Below are positions 20,701 through 31,675 of a DNA stretch of 64,000 nucleotides, one piece after another. The position numbers and the translations under genes are program-made. The notes under the pieces were generated by a model. It searched no databases, was not told where the DNA came from, and was given only the letters and a program-made list of their open reading frames with translations. Positions within the stretch are counted from its first letter, which is position 1. Every line of letters begins with the position of its first letter. The DNA comes from Linum tenue (Eukaryota > Streptophyta > Magnoliopsida > Malpighiales > Linaceae), in contig CAMGYJ010000007.1 in assembly GCA_946122785.1 (NCBI GenBank), positions 42,557,587 to 42,621,586 on the forward strand. The letters are read 5' to 3'.

Positions 20701-23700
20701 TACTTGGTTAAAGAGCTGGAATGATCAGTTCCTTGGAAATGGAAAAAAGGTTAAGGGTAAAAACCAAAGTGATTCTAATGCCAAGAAAGCCGTGTTACTA
20801 AGTGGAACACCGGGCATAGGGAAAACAACGTCTGCAAAGCTGGTCTGTAAGATGCTTGGTTTTCAAGCAATTGAGGTGACTTATCTTTCTCTATCGTATT
20901 CCTATTGAACTTTTCCCCCCCCTGTTTATTCCTTTTCAAGGCCAGCTTAATTTTTGCAACTTATTCAGTTGCTTTATCTGATGATTAGGTCAATGCAAGT
21001 GACAGTCGTGGAAAGGCGGATTCCAAAATAGTCAAAGGAATTGGTGGAAGCAATGCAAATTCCATAAAGGAACTTGTCAACAATGAATCTCTGGGCTCTA
21101 AAATGGACAGGTTTATCCCATATTTCACAATCGCAGTGTGAAAGATGTATTGTTTTGCTGCCTCGAACATGAGATTTATTCTTTCAAATTGTAGGCTACA
21201 ACATGAAATGACAGTTCTCATCATGGATGAGGTAGATGGGATGTCTGCAGGAGATAGAGGTGGTGTTGCTGATCTTATTGCTAGCATAAAGATCTCCAAA
21301 GTGCCTATTATCTGTATCTGTAACGATCGATACAGTCAGAAGCTAAAAAGTCTTGTAAATTACTGCCTGCCTTTGAACTTCCGCAAACCTACAAAACAAC
21401 AGGTTATGCATTTCTTTACTCTCCATATTCTGGTCTAGCAACTGTTTCTTTTCTTTTATTATCTTATTCTTGGATTGTCTAGACTTTTTGAAACTAGATG
21501 GATCGAATTTGAAGTGTCCATTCTGTCCTAGCTATAAGCATGCTGGGTCTCCATTGGAGATCTCTTTCTTCTTCCTTGACCTTTGCTCGCTATACTTGGT
21601 CTTTCTGTTGGACTCACGGGATTTTGGTACATTGGTAGATGGCAAAGAGGTTAATGCAGATTGCAAATGCTGAAGGACTTAAAGCTGACGAGGTAAATGC
21701 TCTTATGTTGCTGTGTGAATTTGTTTTAGTGTGGATGCTATCCCGTAATATGAAAATGTGAATTTCCAGGTAAATTCCATATTGCTTCTGCAAATATATT
21801 TTTGACTAGGCATATGGATACTTTGTCAAACTTCATTTTTCTATATATTCAATTAATGAGTTCAATTTTGTTACCTTGTTGCTATTGTCGATAATGTGAT
21901 CACAAGTCTCATTTGTCATTGACATGTGTTCCTAAGAATCAATAAGCAGTTCTTAAATACTTTTTTTTAGTTAGGGTGGTTTGTGTTTATTGTTAGGTGC
22001 TACATAGGGTGTCATAAGCAGTTCTTAAATGTTCAGCTATCAATTCTGGGTGATTTCACTTAATGTTGCACTTAACATATGAATGACTCTTTCTATCTTT
22101 GTGGCTCTATCCACCCTTCTTTACCAGATCGCCCTTGAGGAACTCGCAGAAAGAGTGAACGGAGACTTGCGGATGGCAGTAAATCAGTTGCAGTACATGA
22201 GTCTTTCCATGTCGACTATTCAGTATGGCGATGTGAGGCAGCGCCTTCTAAGCAGTGCAAAAGATGAAGATATCTCACCATTTACAGCCGTTGATAAGTA
22301 TGTGTTTCATGCTCCTTCACCTACTCTGTCTGATATCTTTGGTTGAAAGCCTCTGTTTTAGCTTAAGCATTTGAAAAGGATGCCACTGATTTTTACTTAT
22401 TTGTTAGCGCCTACAGGCGGAATCAAAGAAGAAATGACTACATTATGCTTTCGCCACTTGAAAATGCCCGACAGTCATTCAAGATTATCTGCATTTTAGT
22501 AAGTGTATGCAAGAGACGCAGTCATAGTATTAGAAATAGCGAGTTCTCCCTCATATCTAAGAAGTTAATTCAACTGAACCCTTCGCTACTCCTTTTTGTG
22601 TATGCAAGAGACACACTCTTAGTATTAGAAATAGTGAGCTCTCCCTCGTATCTAAGAAGTTAAAGCAACTGAACACTTCGCTACTCCTTCACCTAGACGG
22701 TCTGATACCTTTGGTTGAAATCCTATTCTTTTATTACATCTTTTGCTGGCTAACCTTCAAACTGAATTTACCAAGAGGTTCTGCCTTTCACCTGGGGTTT
22801 GCAGTGTTGATAGAATTGAGTGCATGGTCGGGCCGCTTTCTTGAGCTTGCCAATTAATAGTAATTTGTTTCCCAGTCCTGTATTTACTTTCTTAGAATTA
22901 AGAAATCTTGCACTAACTCATTGATGATGGGTTTAGGCTGCTTGGCTTTAACGGAGGGAAGCTGCGAATGGATGAGCGGATTGACCTCAGCATGAGTGAT
23001 CCAGATTTGGTCCCTCTTTTAATTCAGGTATTTGTATCCTTAACCATACTTGGTGAGAATATATGTAATGTCTCATGGCCATAAGATAATGTATGTATCA
23101 GGACCATATCAAATCAAAGGTAGGTAATGCTGTGATATATTCTTAGTTGCTCTGGGAAATGTTCCAGTTGAGATGTTCTTGTGAATTTAACTTCCCATTT
23201 CGTTCTGAGGCCTTTTATGAGTCTTCTTTAATTCAAAAACATTTCCCGATGAACTCGTATTTCTAGCTTTGTTTTTCACATTGAAATTTAAATCGCAAGG
23301 AGCTGAAACTTTAGGCGGAAGTTGGTGAATGGGTAAAGTCAACTACATTGAAACTGACCGATTTATATGTAGTCAAATACGTGCAGCTCAGACATCCTGT
23401 TTGTTATTGACAGGAAAACTATATTAACTACAGGCCTAGTGTGGCTGGGAAGGATGAGAATGGGATAAAACGCTTGAACTTGATTGCTCGTGCTGCAGAC
23501 TCGATTGCGGATGGCGATTTAGTAAATGTACAGATCCGAAGACATAGACAATGGCAGCTCTCCCAGGCCAGCTCCCTAGCATCTTGCATCATCCCGTACG
23601 TAACTTATATGCATCTCTAAGAGTTGTTTTCTTGACTTTGTTTGGTCTTCTTCTGTTAAGTGTTGCATTATTTGTTGTTTCTCCCTACCAGTGCTGCGTT

Positions 23701-25330
23701 ATTACATGGACAGAGGGAAACCCTTGAACTGGTGAGTTCTATGTCTTGCCATTGTAGTACGGCAGCCTAGTTATTATCTTATTTGCTTGTAATTTGATCT
23801 ATTTGCTTTTTCAGGGGGAAAGGAATTTTAATAGGTTTGGAGGCTGGCTAGGAAAGAATTCAACCATGGGAAAGAATGTGAGACTATTGGAGGATCTACA
23901 TGTTCATCTCCTTGCATCCGGGCAGTCAAATATGCGGAGGTAAAAAACTTGAAGCAGTTGCAATTTTCTCTTTAGTTTGCGTTTTACCATGTAACCGGAG
24001 GGGTACTATTGATGGTCTTAGTATCTATATTTTCCTTTGTAACTTTTAAATGTAGCTTCTTCTATTCACATTGTTAATTGTTTATAAATTTTTTGGTTAA
24101 GAAACCTAATCAAATTAATAAGTGACTTCTATAAAAAAGTAAATAATAATAATAAATGACTGATTGTACCAGGGGTGCTCTTCGACTTTATTATATTACT
24201 CTTCTCCTGAAACAATTGACTGATCCTCTGCGGATGCTGCCCAAGGTGTGTGCTTCCTTTCTCTACCTTTTGTTTGTTGCTATTCTACTATGAAGGAGCA
24301 AATTTTCAGGCCCATGTATCTAATCCCGCCAATCTTTCTGAAACATGATCCAGGATGAAGCAGTAGACAAGGTTGTGGGGTTCATGAATGAATACTCAAT
24401 AAGCCAGGAAGACATGGAGACAATTATGGAGCTGGCTAAATTTAAGGTAGGCACCAGCTACTTTGTTGGCATGCTGGAGCTTGATTATGCTTATTGAACT
24501 CTTACGATTGTCTTACATATTATTGGTGTCTTGTATCAGGGGAACCCAAATCCATTGGATGGTGTTCCATCAGCCGTTAAAGCAGCTTTGACGAGAGCAT
24601 ACAAAAACAAATCAGGATTGGTACGAGCTGCAGATATGGTCCCATTTCTTGGGATTAAAAAGGCCCCTAAGAAACGCATTGCAGCAATGTTGGAACCATC
24701 TGATGAAGGCTTAGGGGAGGAAAATCTTGATGCAGTTGATGCGAGTGATGAAGAGAACTCTTCTGACACGGAGGATCCAGGTAAATTATTATTAGTCTTT
24801 TTCACGTTTGTTGTGGCTATTACATAGCCTATTACTACACAGAAGCAGATAGCACCATATGTTTGTTGATCAAGTGGTTATACATGGCTGCCAATTCTGA
24901 CTGACTTGACTGTTCTTCATGGTCCATTTGCCAGAAAGCTCCGTTGATGGGGCGAAACTGCAGAGTAGCCTTCAAAGCTTAAACTCCAAAGGTGAGTCAA
25001 CCTGTTGGTCAGTAGTCGTTTTTCAAGTAGTCCATTCTCGAAGTATTTTTCATATTGATAAGCTGAGCCAGATTTCTACAGATTCTTACATATGTGATGA
25101 ACATTGATGAAACTGCACGCTGTTATTTTCTGCGTCGTTGGCTATAATATCATGCAGGAATAAAAGTCGAGATGGAACTGAAGGGCGCCCAAAATCCGAA
25201 CGGGAAGAAGAAACCGGGAGGTCGAGGTAAAGGGGCATCATCGGCTGCTGGTTCAGCAGAAAAGAAACCCGCAGGCAGGGGAAGAGGTGGCGGCGGGTCA
25301 GGCTCTTCTGGGACCAAGAGAAAGAGATAG
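17771..25330 (+). CDS. RFC1: Replication factor C subunit 1 (clamp loader large subunit)
   Basis: RFC1 with RFC2-5 loads PCNA onto DNA at primer ends in the nucleus. I trace 22 exons: 17771-17773, 17879-18007, 18252-18857, 18945-19012, 19289-19364, 19440-19501, 19592-19737, 20443-20594, 20687-20875, 20989-21110, 21195-21402, 21639-21692, 22128-22297, 22937-23027, 23414-23595, 23692-23731, 23815-23939, 24173-24245, 24354-24446, 24540-24780, 24935-24991, 25158-25330. All phases close, giving about 1,019 residues (Arabidopsis about 956). Seen: N-terminal DIRKWLMK, basic Gly/Arg repeats (GGRGRGG), BRCT (LAGLTFVISGTL, about 247-330), Walker A GTPGIGKTT (about 454), Walker B IMDEVDGM (about 528), clamp-loader motif NASDSRGK, the RFC1 C-terminal domain and a basic tail ending KRKR. 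Exon 1 contributes only the ATG. A gypsy element sits just upstream; the coding region is intact. Confidence 0.93.
19001..19191 (+). repeat. 95-bp tandem duplication at the RFC1 exon 4/intron 4 junction
   Basis: Two diverged copies begin at 19001 (cactcttgattggtactcac) and 19096 (cactcttcacaggtactcac) and share ctcacggtctgttttctgaa. The first copy contains the real donor site of exon 4 (GT at 19013); the second repeats that donor within the intron. Confidence 0.85.
22312..22733 (+). repeat. Nested duplications in RFC1 intron 13
   Basis: A 95-bp unit starting gtgtatgcaagagac occurs at 22503-22597 and again from 22598, with a few substitutions. A second phrase of about 48 bp (ctccttcacct...tttggttgaaa) occurs at 22312-22360, starting in the last intron bases after exon 13, and again at 22684-22733. 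Confidence 0.82.
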
Positions 25331-26003
25331 TTAGAGCTACACTGTAGATGATCTGTTGAACACACTACCGAGTCGACGCACCATCCTAGCAATTGGATGC
25401 ATATTTCGTAGCTTGCTGGCGAACTGTAGATCCATGCGGCATTGCATTGTTCGCCATACCAAGTTTTCACACGGTAGCCATTGCTCTTACTCTAAACCAA
25501 AAACCGAAAGAGCAGCACGTTTCCGAGAATCGATTTTGGAGGGCATAGTAGTGAAACAAAGGTAAATAGTTTGCCAGTAGGATAGATTCTGGGTTTGGTA
25601 AGCTCTGTATCTGTAAGCCATTGCCACGGCTTCTCGGCTTAGCTTTCTTGTTCCTGCTATTTTAGTGTGTTGGCTAGGCTATGTGGAACACATCTAGGAT
25701 CGAACATTTTGACGGCTGTTGATAATTGCCGTCGGTTAAAACTGAAACCATGCCTGTATCTGGTAATCTAGTTGTAATTATAGATCCTAATTGCAGGCTA
25801 AACCGTTTAGAAATTGAGTTTCTTCTCGTAAGGCATGTCTTCTTCTATCTAATCAACTCGTTAAGGTGTAACTGATAGATTAACGACGACAACAACATTC
25901 ACCACCTCTTGGTTTTAACTTTTGATTCCGTAACTTAAGAGGGAGAAAGAGTAATTTTCAATCAAGATTAGTTCAAACAATGAATCATTGTTGTTGTTTT
26001 GGT
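25331..26003 (+). other. RFC1 3' flank and probable 3' UTR
   Basis: About 670 bp between the RFC1 stop codon and the LINE insertion. T-rich stretches and no further exon were seen. No strong AATAAA signal was picked out, so the transcript end is unknown. Confidence 0.5.
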
Positions 26004-26093
26004 ATGTTAAAAGCCACAGTTTTTTTTTTTTTTTTTTTTTCCAAGTAAGATCGAGATACAAAAGTTCAACCTCTACCCGAACCCCAAAACAAA

Positions 26094-29000
26094 CTATAAA
26101 AGCAACCACCCTACAAAATCAAAGGACGCTATCTCTACAGGGGACAGCAACAGGGCTTGTCTTGCCACTCTATGGGCAGCCCAGTTGGCAGTCCTCGGAA
26201 CCGCACTGAAAACAAAACACGAGGAACAGGACCTCACCAACTGAACACAATCACGAAGCAAGGGCCCACCCACAGAATCTTCACAGCATCTCCCATTAAG
26301 TTGACGAATGACTACTTCACAATCTCCTTCAATGATGACGCGGGGAAGCCTACGAGAGATGGCAAGAGAGATGGCGTCCCTTGCAGCCAAAAGTTCAGCC
26401 AGATAAGGATTGGAAACTCCAGGGTGATGGAACCCCAAGGCCAAAAAAACTTGCCCATCTGATCCTCGGGCAACGAGTCCTGACGAGCAATCCGGGGCAC
26501 GAACAGCGGCATCGAAATTAACCTTGATAAAACCATCTGGGGGGCCAATCCAACTGACAAGGTGAGGTGACGATTGAGGGCGGGGCAGAGAGGCTAGGGG
26601 CTGGGAGGAGATTGAGGAGAATTCTTGGACTTGGAAGAAGAATTGACGGGCAAGCGAAGAGGCTAGTGGTTGAGTGAATTCAAAGACCACTTTATTTCTA
26701 GATTTCCAAATTCTCCAAAGTAGGCAAATGCAGGGGAGATAGTGGATTTGGAAGTTCGCCGAGTTCATAACATGTCGCCACCAAATACCGAAGTTCTCAG
26801 TTGGGGCGGAAATAATTAAACAGCTTAAACCCACCATATGCCAGAGCTCGAGAGCAAGTGGACAATGGAAAAAGAGGTGCTCAATGCTTTCCTTGCCAAC
26901 CCAACATACTGGGCACCTAGCTCGACATCTTACTCCTCGAGATTTAAGGGCCGTCATAGTTGGCAAGATAACTCTCAGACATTGCCAAATAAAGATTTTA
27001 AGCTTAGGTGGAACGTCAAGAGACCACGTTTTTTTCCAAAATGGAGGGTCAAAGATGGAAACCGTCGCTTTTTGGGTGAGAATTAATAAATTGTCCAAGG
27101 CAAGATGATACCCTGTTTTGACTGAGTAGGTTCCAGTTTTAGTGAAGTGCCACACTAACTTATCCTCTTGTTGAAGCATGGGAACTACCATGTTACGAAT
27201 GATCCCGACTGATTTTTCTTCAAACCAATGTCTTAATCTAGGAATATGCCAACCTCGCCGATCTTCTGTGATGAAAAAGGACACCCTTGGGTTAAAATTA
27301 ACTTCATGTCTCCTGAGGATAGGAGGGGATGGCTTATCTGCTAGTAGCCAATTATCTTTGAAGGCCTCCACTTTAGTACCATCACCTATCTGCCACCGCA
27401 TGCCTTGCACAAGCAGTTCTCTCCCAAATAAGATACTTCTCCAACCCCATGAAGGATTAGAGCCAATGGTGGCTTCCATAATCGTACTTCCATTGAAATA
27501 TCTTCCCTTGTACATCCGGCTAATGAGCGAGTTGGGATTAGTCCAGATACGCCAACAAAGTTTTGCGAGCAGAGCTTGATTGAAAGCTCTAAAGTCTCTG
27601 AATCCTAATCCTCCTTGAAATTTGCTTTGAGCTAAACCTTTCCACGATATCCAATGAATTGGATGATCCAAGTTAGCAGTAGAGCCCCACCAGAACCTTG
27701 CCAATAATCCATTTAACCGCTTACATGTTTCTACAGGGAACTTAAAGCACATCATGCCATGTACTGGAATGTTAGTGGCAGAGGTTCGGATTAAAATATC
27801 CTTGCCTGCTTTGGATAGGGTACGTTGCTTCCAGGCTTGCAACTTTTTCCCAACCTTTTCTTCAATGAAAAGAAAGGTATCCTTCTTAGTTCTTGGGATA
27901 AGGGAGGGTAGACCTAAGTAAGAATCTTGTGCCCCTATTGCCCCTACTCCCAACCTTGACCCCATGTAGCTTGCATCTTCACTCTTAGTATTCTTACTGA
28001 ATAAGACTGCGGATTTGGAAAGATTAACCTTTTGCCCACTTAGTCTTTCGTATCCTTGGAACAGGGATAATAAGTTGGAACATGACTCACTAGTTGCTTT
28101 AACAAAGAGGTAAGAATCATCAGCGAAAAAGAGGTGGGAGACCATTGGGCAGGTCTGGCGTATTCTTATTCCTTCCAAAAATCCCAAGGTTACTGCTTGA
28201 TTTATCATTGCAGAGAAGCCTTCCGTACATATGGCGAATAATAGAGAAGACAGAGGATCCCCTTGGCGTAGTCCCCTCGAGGGTCTGAAATAAGCTGACG
28301 GGGTGCCATTAACTAGGATGGAATAGGAGACAGTGGTGACACACTCCTGGACCCATGAAACAAACTGGCTATTGAACCCCAACTCCTTCATCATTTCAAA
28401 CAGAAATGGCCACTCAATTCGATCATACGCTTTTTCCATATCCAGTTTCAGCGCCATCCAGCAATTCGATCCTGAGTACAATGTTTTAATATGATGGGAG
28501 ATCTCATGACTTATCATAATATTATCCACAATCTGGCGGTCCTTAATGAAACCATTTTGGGATTGAGAAATGATCGAGGGCAATACTTTGCTAAGTCTAT
28601 TGGCCAGCACTTTAGAAATGATCTTGTAGACCACCTGGCAAAGGCTAATCGGTCTGAGATTTTTCATAGTGCGAACTTCCGATCCTTTTGGTACCAGAGA
28701 TATCCAAGTCCGATTAAAGCTTCTCAGTAACTTCCCTGTACGAAAGAACGATAGGACTGCCTGAGTAACGTCTTGACCAACCAGGGGCCAATAATGTTGA
28801 AAAAAACCGGCTGTGAATCCATCTGGTCCTGGGGCTTGGGTTTTCCCCATACTGAATACCACATTTTTTATTTCCTCAACGGATATAGGAGCTATCAGCC
28901 CGAAATTCTGCTCTTCAGTAAGATAATTGGTGAAAACTAGACTGGAGAGATTTATATCGCTCGGATTTTGACTTTGAAATAGTCCTCGATAGTATCTATC

Positions 29001-30191
29001 AGCTATGCCACATTTCTCTGATTCAGAAGTACACCACTGTCCTCTTTCGTCCTCAAGACCCCAAATCACATTATTTAAGCGCCTTGACGAGGCAACTAAA
29101 TGGAAATATGGGGTATTTTTGTCGCCCACTTTTAACCAATTAGTACGAGACTTCTGTTTCCAATAAAGCTCTTCTCTTTTATATTGAATAGACAAATTCT
29201 CTTCCAAGAATCGTACTAGGTTCCAATCCACTATTTGGGCATTCCTAGCCTTTTCCAAAGCGGTACCAAAGTCCTTGATCAATCTGGCTGAGTTGGATTG
29301 CCCTCCTTTACACCAATCGACTAGCGTGTGTCTTACCCGTAGCAGCTTAGAGAATAAACAATACTGGTTTGACCCTGCCACTTGCGAGTTCCAAACGTAT
29401 GTTATGATTAATTCTGCCTCTGGCATTGCAGTCCAACGAATATCAAATCGGAAAAGTCTTTTAAAAAGAGGGGTTATGACACTAGTAGTCATGCGAAGGA
29501 GCCTATGATCTGATCCTTTGTCAGAGAGATGGAACAATGTAGAGTTTGGCCAATAATTCATCCACAAGGGGGATACAAAGACTCTATCAATTCTTTGTTC
29601 TATTGTGATCCCATTTCTGCCTCGGTTCGTCCAAGTAAATTTGGGTCCTTGGAAAGGAGGTTCAAAGAGGCCAGTTTGGTGAAGGAAATCCCATAAGGGT
29701 CGAGCTTTATCCGTTCGCCACGTTGCACCCCCTAGTTTTTCAGAGGGAAATAAGGAGCAATTGACATCTCCAATAATAAGGAAAGGGTCAGAGATACCAG
29801 TGGAGAATCGTTTTAGTTCCTCTAATTGTTCTTGCCTTTTCGTGATGATGTAAGAAAGATAAACCCCCATCAAGACAAACCGAGGGCACGCACCGTAGAG
29901 AGAGGAGTTATTATTGATGACAGAAATTGCCACAAAAAAGGATGTGGATCCAATAACAGACACTGAAGCCAACCGTGGCCAAGCAAAAACTAACCCTCCC
30001 GACATACCGGAAGGATCGACAATATGACAATCAGAAAACCCTAAAGAAGAAATAAAAGAGGACACCGTGCTTCTAGAAGACATTGTCTCACTTAGAAAAA
30101 GAAACGATTTAGATAGACATCTATGAGTTTTAAGCGTTTGGAATGTCAAGGGACTCCTCACACCTTGACAATTCCACGCGAAAACATTCAT
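26094..30191 (-). CDS. LINE ORF2: endonuclease, reverse transcriptase, RNase H
   Basis: 1,365 codons from the ATG at 30191. The N-terminal ~230 residues are an apurinic-type endonuclease (WNCQGVRS, LSET, IIGDVN, EQRIDRVFV, SDKGSDHRLL). The central region is a non-LTR reverse transcriptase (APGPDGFTAGFFQHYW, LRPISLCQVVYKIISKVLANR, KLDMEKAYDRIEW, GLRQGDPLSSLLF, and the catalytic FADD in LFFADDSYLF). A zf-RVT segment follows (FWKKTWSLDVPPKLKIFIW, CPVCW). The C-terminus is an RNase H-like domain (VNFDAAVRAPD, IIEGDCEVVIRQL, PRTANWAAHRVARQA). ORF2 starts inside the stop of ORF1 (ATGA), which points to re-initiation for its translation. No inactivating change seen. Confidence 0.95.
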   Translation of the reverse strand: MNVFAWNCQGVRSPLTFQTLKTHRCLSKSFLFLSETMSSRSTVSSFISSLGFSDCHIVDPSGMSGGLVFAWPRLASVSVIGSTSFFVAISVINNNSSLYGACPRFVLMGVYLSYIITKRQEQLEELKRFSTGISDPFLIIGDVNCSLFPSEKLGGATWRTDKARPLWDFLHQTGLFEPPFQGPKFTWTNRGRNGITIEQRIDRVFVSPLWMNYWPNSTLFHLSDKGSDHRLLRMTTSVITPLFKRLFRFDIRWTAMPEAELIITYVWNSQVAGSNQYCLFSKLLRVRHTLVDWCKGGQSNSARLIKDFGTALEKARNAQIVDWNLVRFLEENLSIQYKREELYWKQKSRTNWLKVGDKNTPYFHLVASSRRLNNVIWGLEDERGQWCTSESEKCGIADRYYRGLFQSQNPSDINLSSLVFTNYLTEEQNFGLIAPISVEEIKNVVFSMGKTQAPGPDGFTAGFFQHYWPLVGQDVTQAVLSFFRTGKLLRSFNRTWISLVPKGSEVRTMKNLRPISLCQVVYKIISKVLANRLSKVLPSIISQSQNGFIKDRQIVDNIMISHEISHHIKTLYSGSNCWMALKLDMEKAYDRIEWPFLFEMMKELGFNSQFVSWVQECVTTVSYSILVNGTPSAYFRPSRGLRQGDPLSSLLFAICTEGFSAMINQAVTLGFLEGIRIRQTCPMVSHLFFADDSYLFVKATSESCSNLLSLFQGYERLSGQKVNLSKSAVLFSKNTKSEDASYMGSRLGVGAIGAQDSYLGLPSLIPRTKKDTFLFIEEKVGKKLQAWKQRTLSKAGKDILIRTSATNIPVHGMMCFKFPVETCKRLNGLLARFWWGSTANLDHPIHWISWKGLAQSKFQGGLGFRDFRAFNQALLAKLCWRIWTNPNSLISRMYKGRYFNGSTIMEATIGSNPSWGWRSILFGRELLVQGMRWQIGDGTKVEAFKDNWLLADKPSPPILRRHEVNFNPRVSFFITEDRRGWHIPRLRHWFEEKSVGIIRNMVVPMLQQEDKLVWHFTKTGTYSVKTGYHLALDNLLILTQKATVSIFDPPFWKKTWSLDVPPKLKIFIWQCLRVILPTMTALKSRGVRCRARCPVCWVGKESIEHLFFHCPLALELWHMVGLSCLIISAPTENFGIWWRHVMNSANFQIHYLPCICLLWRIWKSRNKVVFEFTQPLASSLARQFFFQVQEFSSISSQPLASLPRPQSSPHLVSWIGPPDGFIKVNFDAAVRAPDCSSGLVARGSDGQVFLALGFHHPGVSNPYLAELLAARDAISLAISRRLPRVIIEGDCEVVIRQLNGRCCEDSVGGPLLRDCVQLVRSCSSCFVFSAVPRTANWAAHRVARQALLLSPVEIASFDFVGWLLL

Positions 30192-31675
30192 TTATCGGAC
30201 TGGGGCCACTTGGGGTTGGCTTCCTCCACCCTATCTTCTTGAATGGTTTTGGGGATTGAATCCACCACGCCTTCTTCTGGCTCCTGAATACAAATACCCA
30301 CATTTCTTCGAGTGTAGACAATCGGGGATTCCGAGGATTCTATCAAGATGGCTTTGCCTTTTGATTTTCCATTTTCCACCGGGCCCAGCGGAGAGCATGA
30401 CACTGCAGAGTCTGAAGATAATAAGTGGGCCTCAAGATTAAGTAGGCCCAAAGCACCTTGACAACCAAACGTGTTAGCTTCATCCAAACCTTCAAATAGA
30501 AATTCTGGGTTTTCATCACAATATAAATTACCTAACCCGTAGGAATTGGATGGTTCCTGAATTTGTATTGGATTTGGATTTTCCAAAGTGGGCTCACCAT
30601 TTGCTTGCACATAAAAGTTGGAGGTGTTGGGCTCCATTGGGGATTCAATTTCGGCCAGCCTTAGTGGCCCATGGTTGCTGAAGCAAACCTTCCTACTCGG
30701 CCCAGCATTGAGTTCTTGGGCTGTCCTCTTAAGCCCAACCGCCACCCTTCCAATCAGATGAGAAGGGCCCGAATTTTGTCCCCTGGGTGCCGAGTTCCTC
30801 CCTTCTGTTGGATTAGGAGACCGGTTGCCATCCCGTCCCTGATCTCGACGAGGCACCGGTGCTTCAAGGAGGAGGCGCCCTCCAGCTTGCCGCCGGCCAG
30901 CTTGCCCAGAATGTCGCCAGACATTATTTCCCCTGCCTCGTCCACCATTGCGGACTGAAGCGTAGGAGTGCTCATTGATTTTCGGCCCTGTCTTATTCCC
31001 GATGATTTCAGGCCCGAAGCCGTCGTCTCTTGCGATTAGTTCAAAGGGGCAGTTGTGCTGATTGTGCCCAATTCTCCTGCATCGGTAGCACACTGTCCTG
31101 ATTCCTTCGTATCTCAAAGACACCCAGAAGGACGGACCGGACGAACCATCCGGATTCCTCTTTCTCGCTTCCAACCTGTGTTCTAGCGGGGCCGAAACAT
31201 CAATTTTGACGCGAGCTTTGAAGACACATCCGGGGCTTTCCCAGACCGCGTACATGGCTGCATCTTCCACAGCTCCCAGCCTTGACGCCAGTAGAGCACC
31301 GAGTGCCACAGTTCTGTATTCCTCTGGTAGGTTCCAGAGTTGAACCAAATATGGCACCCTGGCCAATTCCTGGAATAGCTCTTCCGAGGGAGTCTCCCAC
31401 TTCTTGAATGTGAGGATTTTCGATTGTATGAACCAAGGGGCTTTCCCCAGAGCTTCATTGTAATCAGCTTGATTTGCAAAGACAAATTGAAACAATCCAA
31501 ACCCGGCATCCAATACCGTAACTGCTGCTCTTTTGGCCCAAATGTTATTGGCCATATGTTGGGCTCTGATTCGGGATGGATGGGATGAACAGAGGAGACG
31601 TCCCACCAGACTTAGCCTTGCTCTGTTCAGCCCAGCCTCCAGAACCTCATCAGTGAATTCAACAGGGGCAGCCAT
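30188..31675 (-). CDS. LINE ORF1: nucleic-acid-binding protein with zinc knuckle
   Basis: I choose the ATG at 31675 (MAAPVEFTDEVLEAGLNRAR) because similarity to plant LINE ORF1 (DUF4283-type) starts there, giving 495 residues; the frame stays open to an ATG at 31927, which would add 84 residues. Seen: the domain LVGRLLCSSHPSRIRAQHMA with WETPSEELFQELARVPYLVQL, a single CCHC knuckle CYRCRRIGHNQHNC, and an Arg/Gly-rich tail (GGRGRGNNVWRHSGQAGRRQ). ORF1 proteins bind the LINE RNA and form the particle for retrotransposition. The stop TGA (30190-30188) overlaps the ORF2 start by one base of each codon (ATGA). Confidence 0.9.
   Translation of the reverse strand: MAAPVEFTDEVLEAGLNRARLSLVGRLLCSSHPSRIRAQHMANNIWAKRAAVTVLDAGFGLFQFVFANQADYNEALGKAPWFIQSKILTFKKWETPSEELFQELARVPYLVQLWNLPEEYRTVALGALLASRLGAVEDAAMYAVWESPGCVFKARVKIDVSAPLEHRLEARKRNPDGSSGPSFWVSLRYEGIRTVCYRCRRIGHNQHNCPFELIARDDGFGPEIIGNKTGPKINEHSYASVRNGGRGRGNNVWRHSGQAGRRQAGGRLLLEAPVPRRDQGRDGNRSPNPTEGRNSAPRGQNSGPSHLIGRVAVGLKRTAQELNAGPSRKVCFSNHGPLRLAEIESPMEPNTSNFYVQANGEPTLENPNPIQIQEPSNSYGLGNLYCDENPEFLFEGLDEANTFGCQGALGLLNLEAHLLSSDSAVSCSPLGPVENGKSKGKAILIESSESPIVYTRRNVGICIQEPEEGVVDSIPKTIQEDRVEEANPKWPQSDK

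Noticed and set aside
26022..26040. T run as a transcription terminator
   Set aside because: It is the A tail of the antisense LINE, as the matching 18-bp TSD shows.
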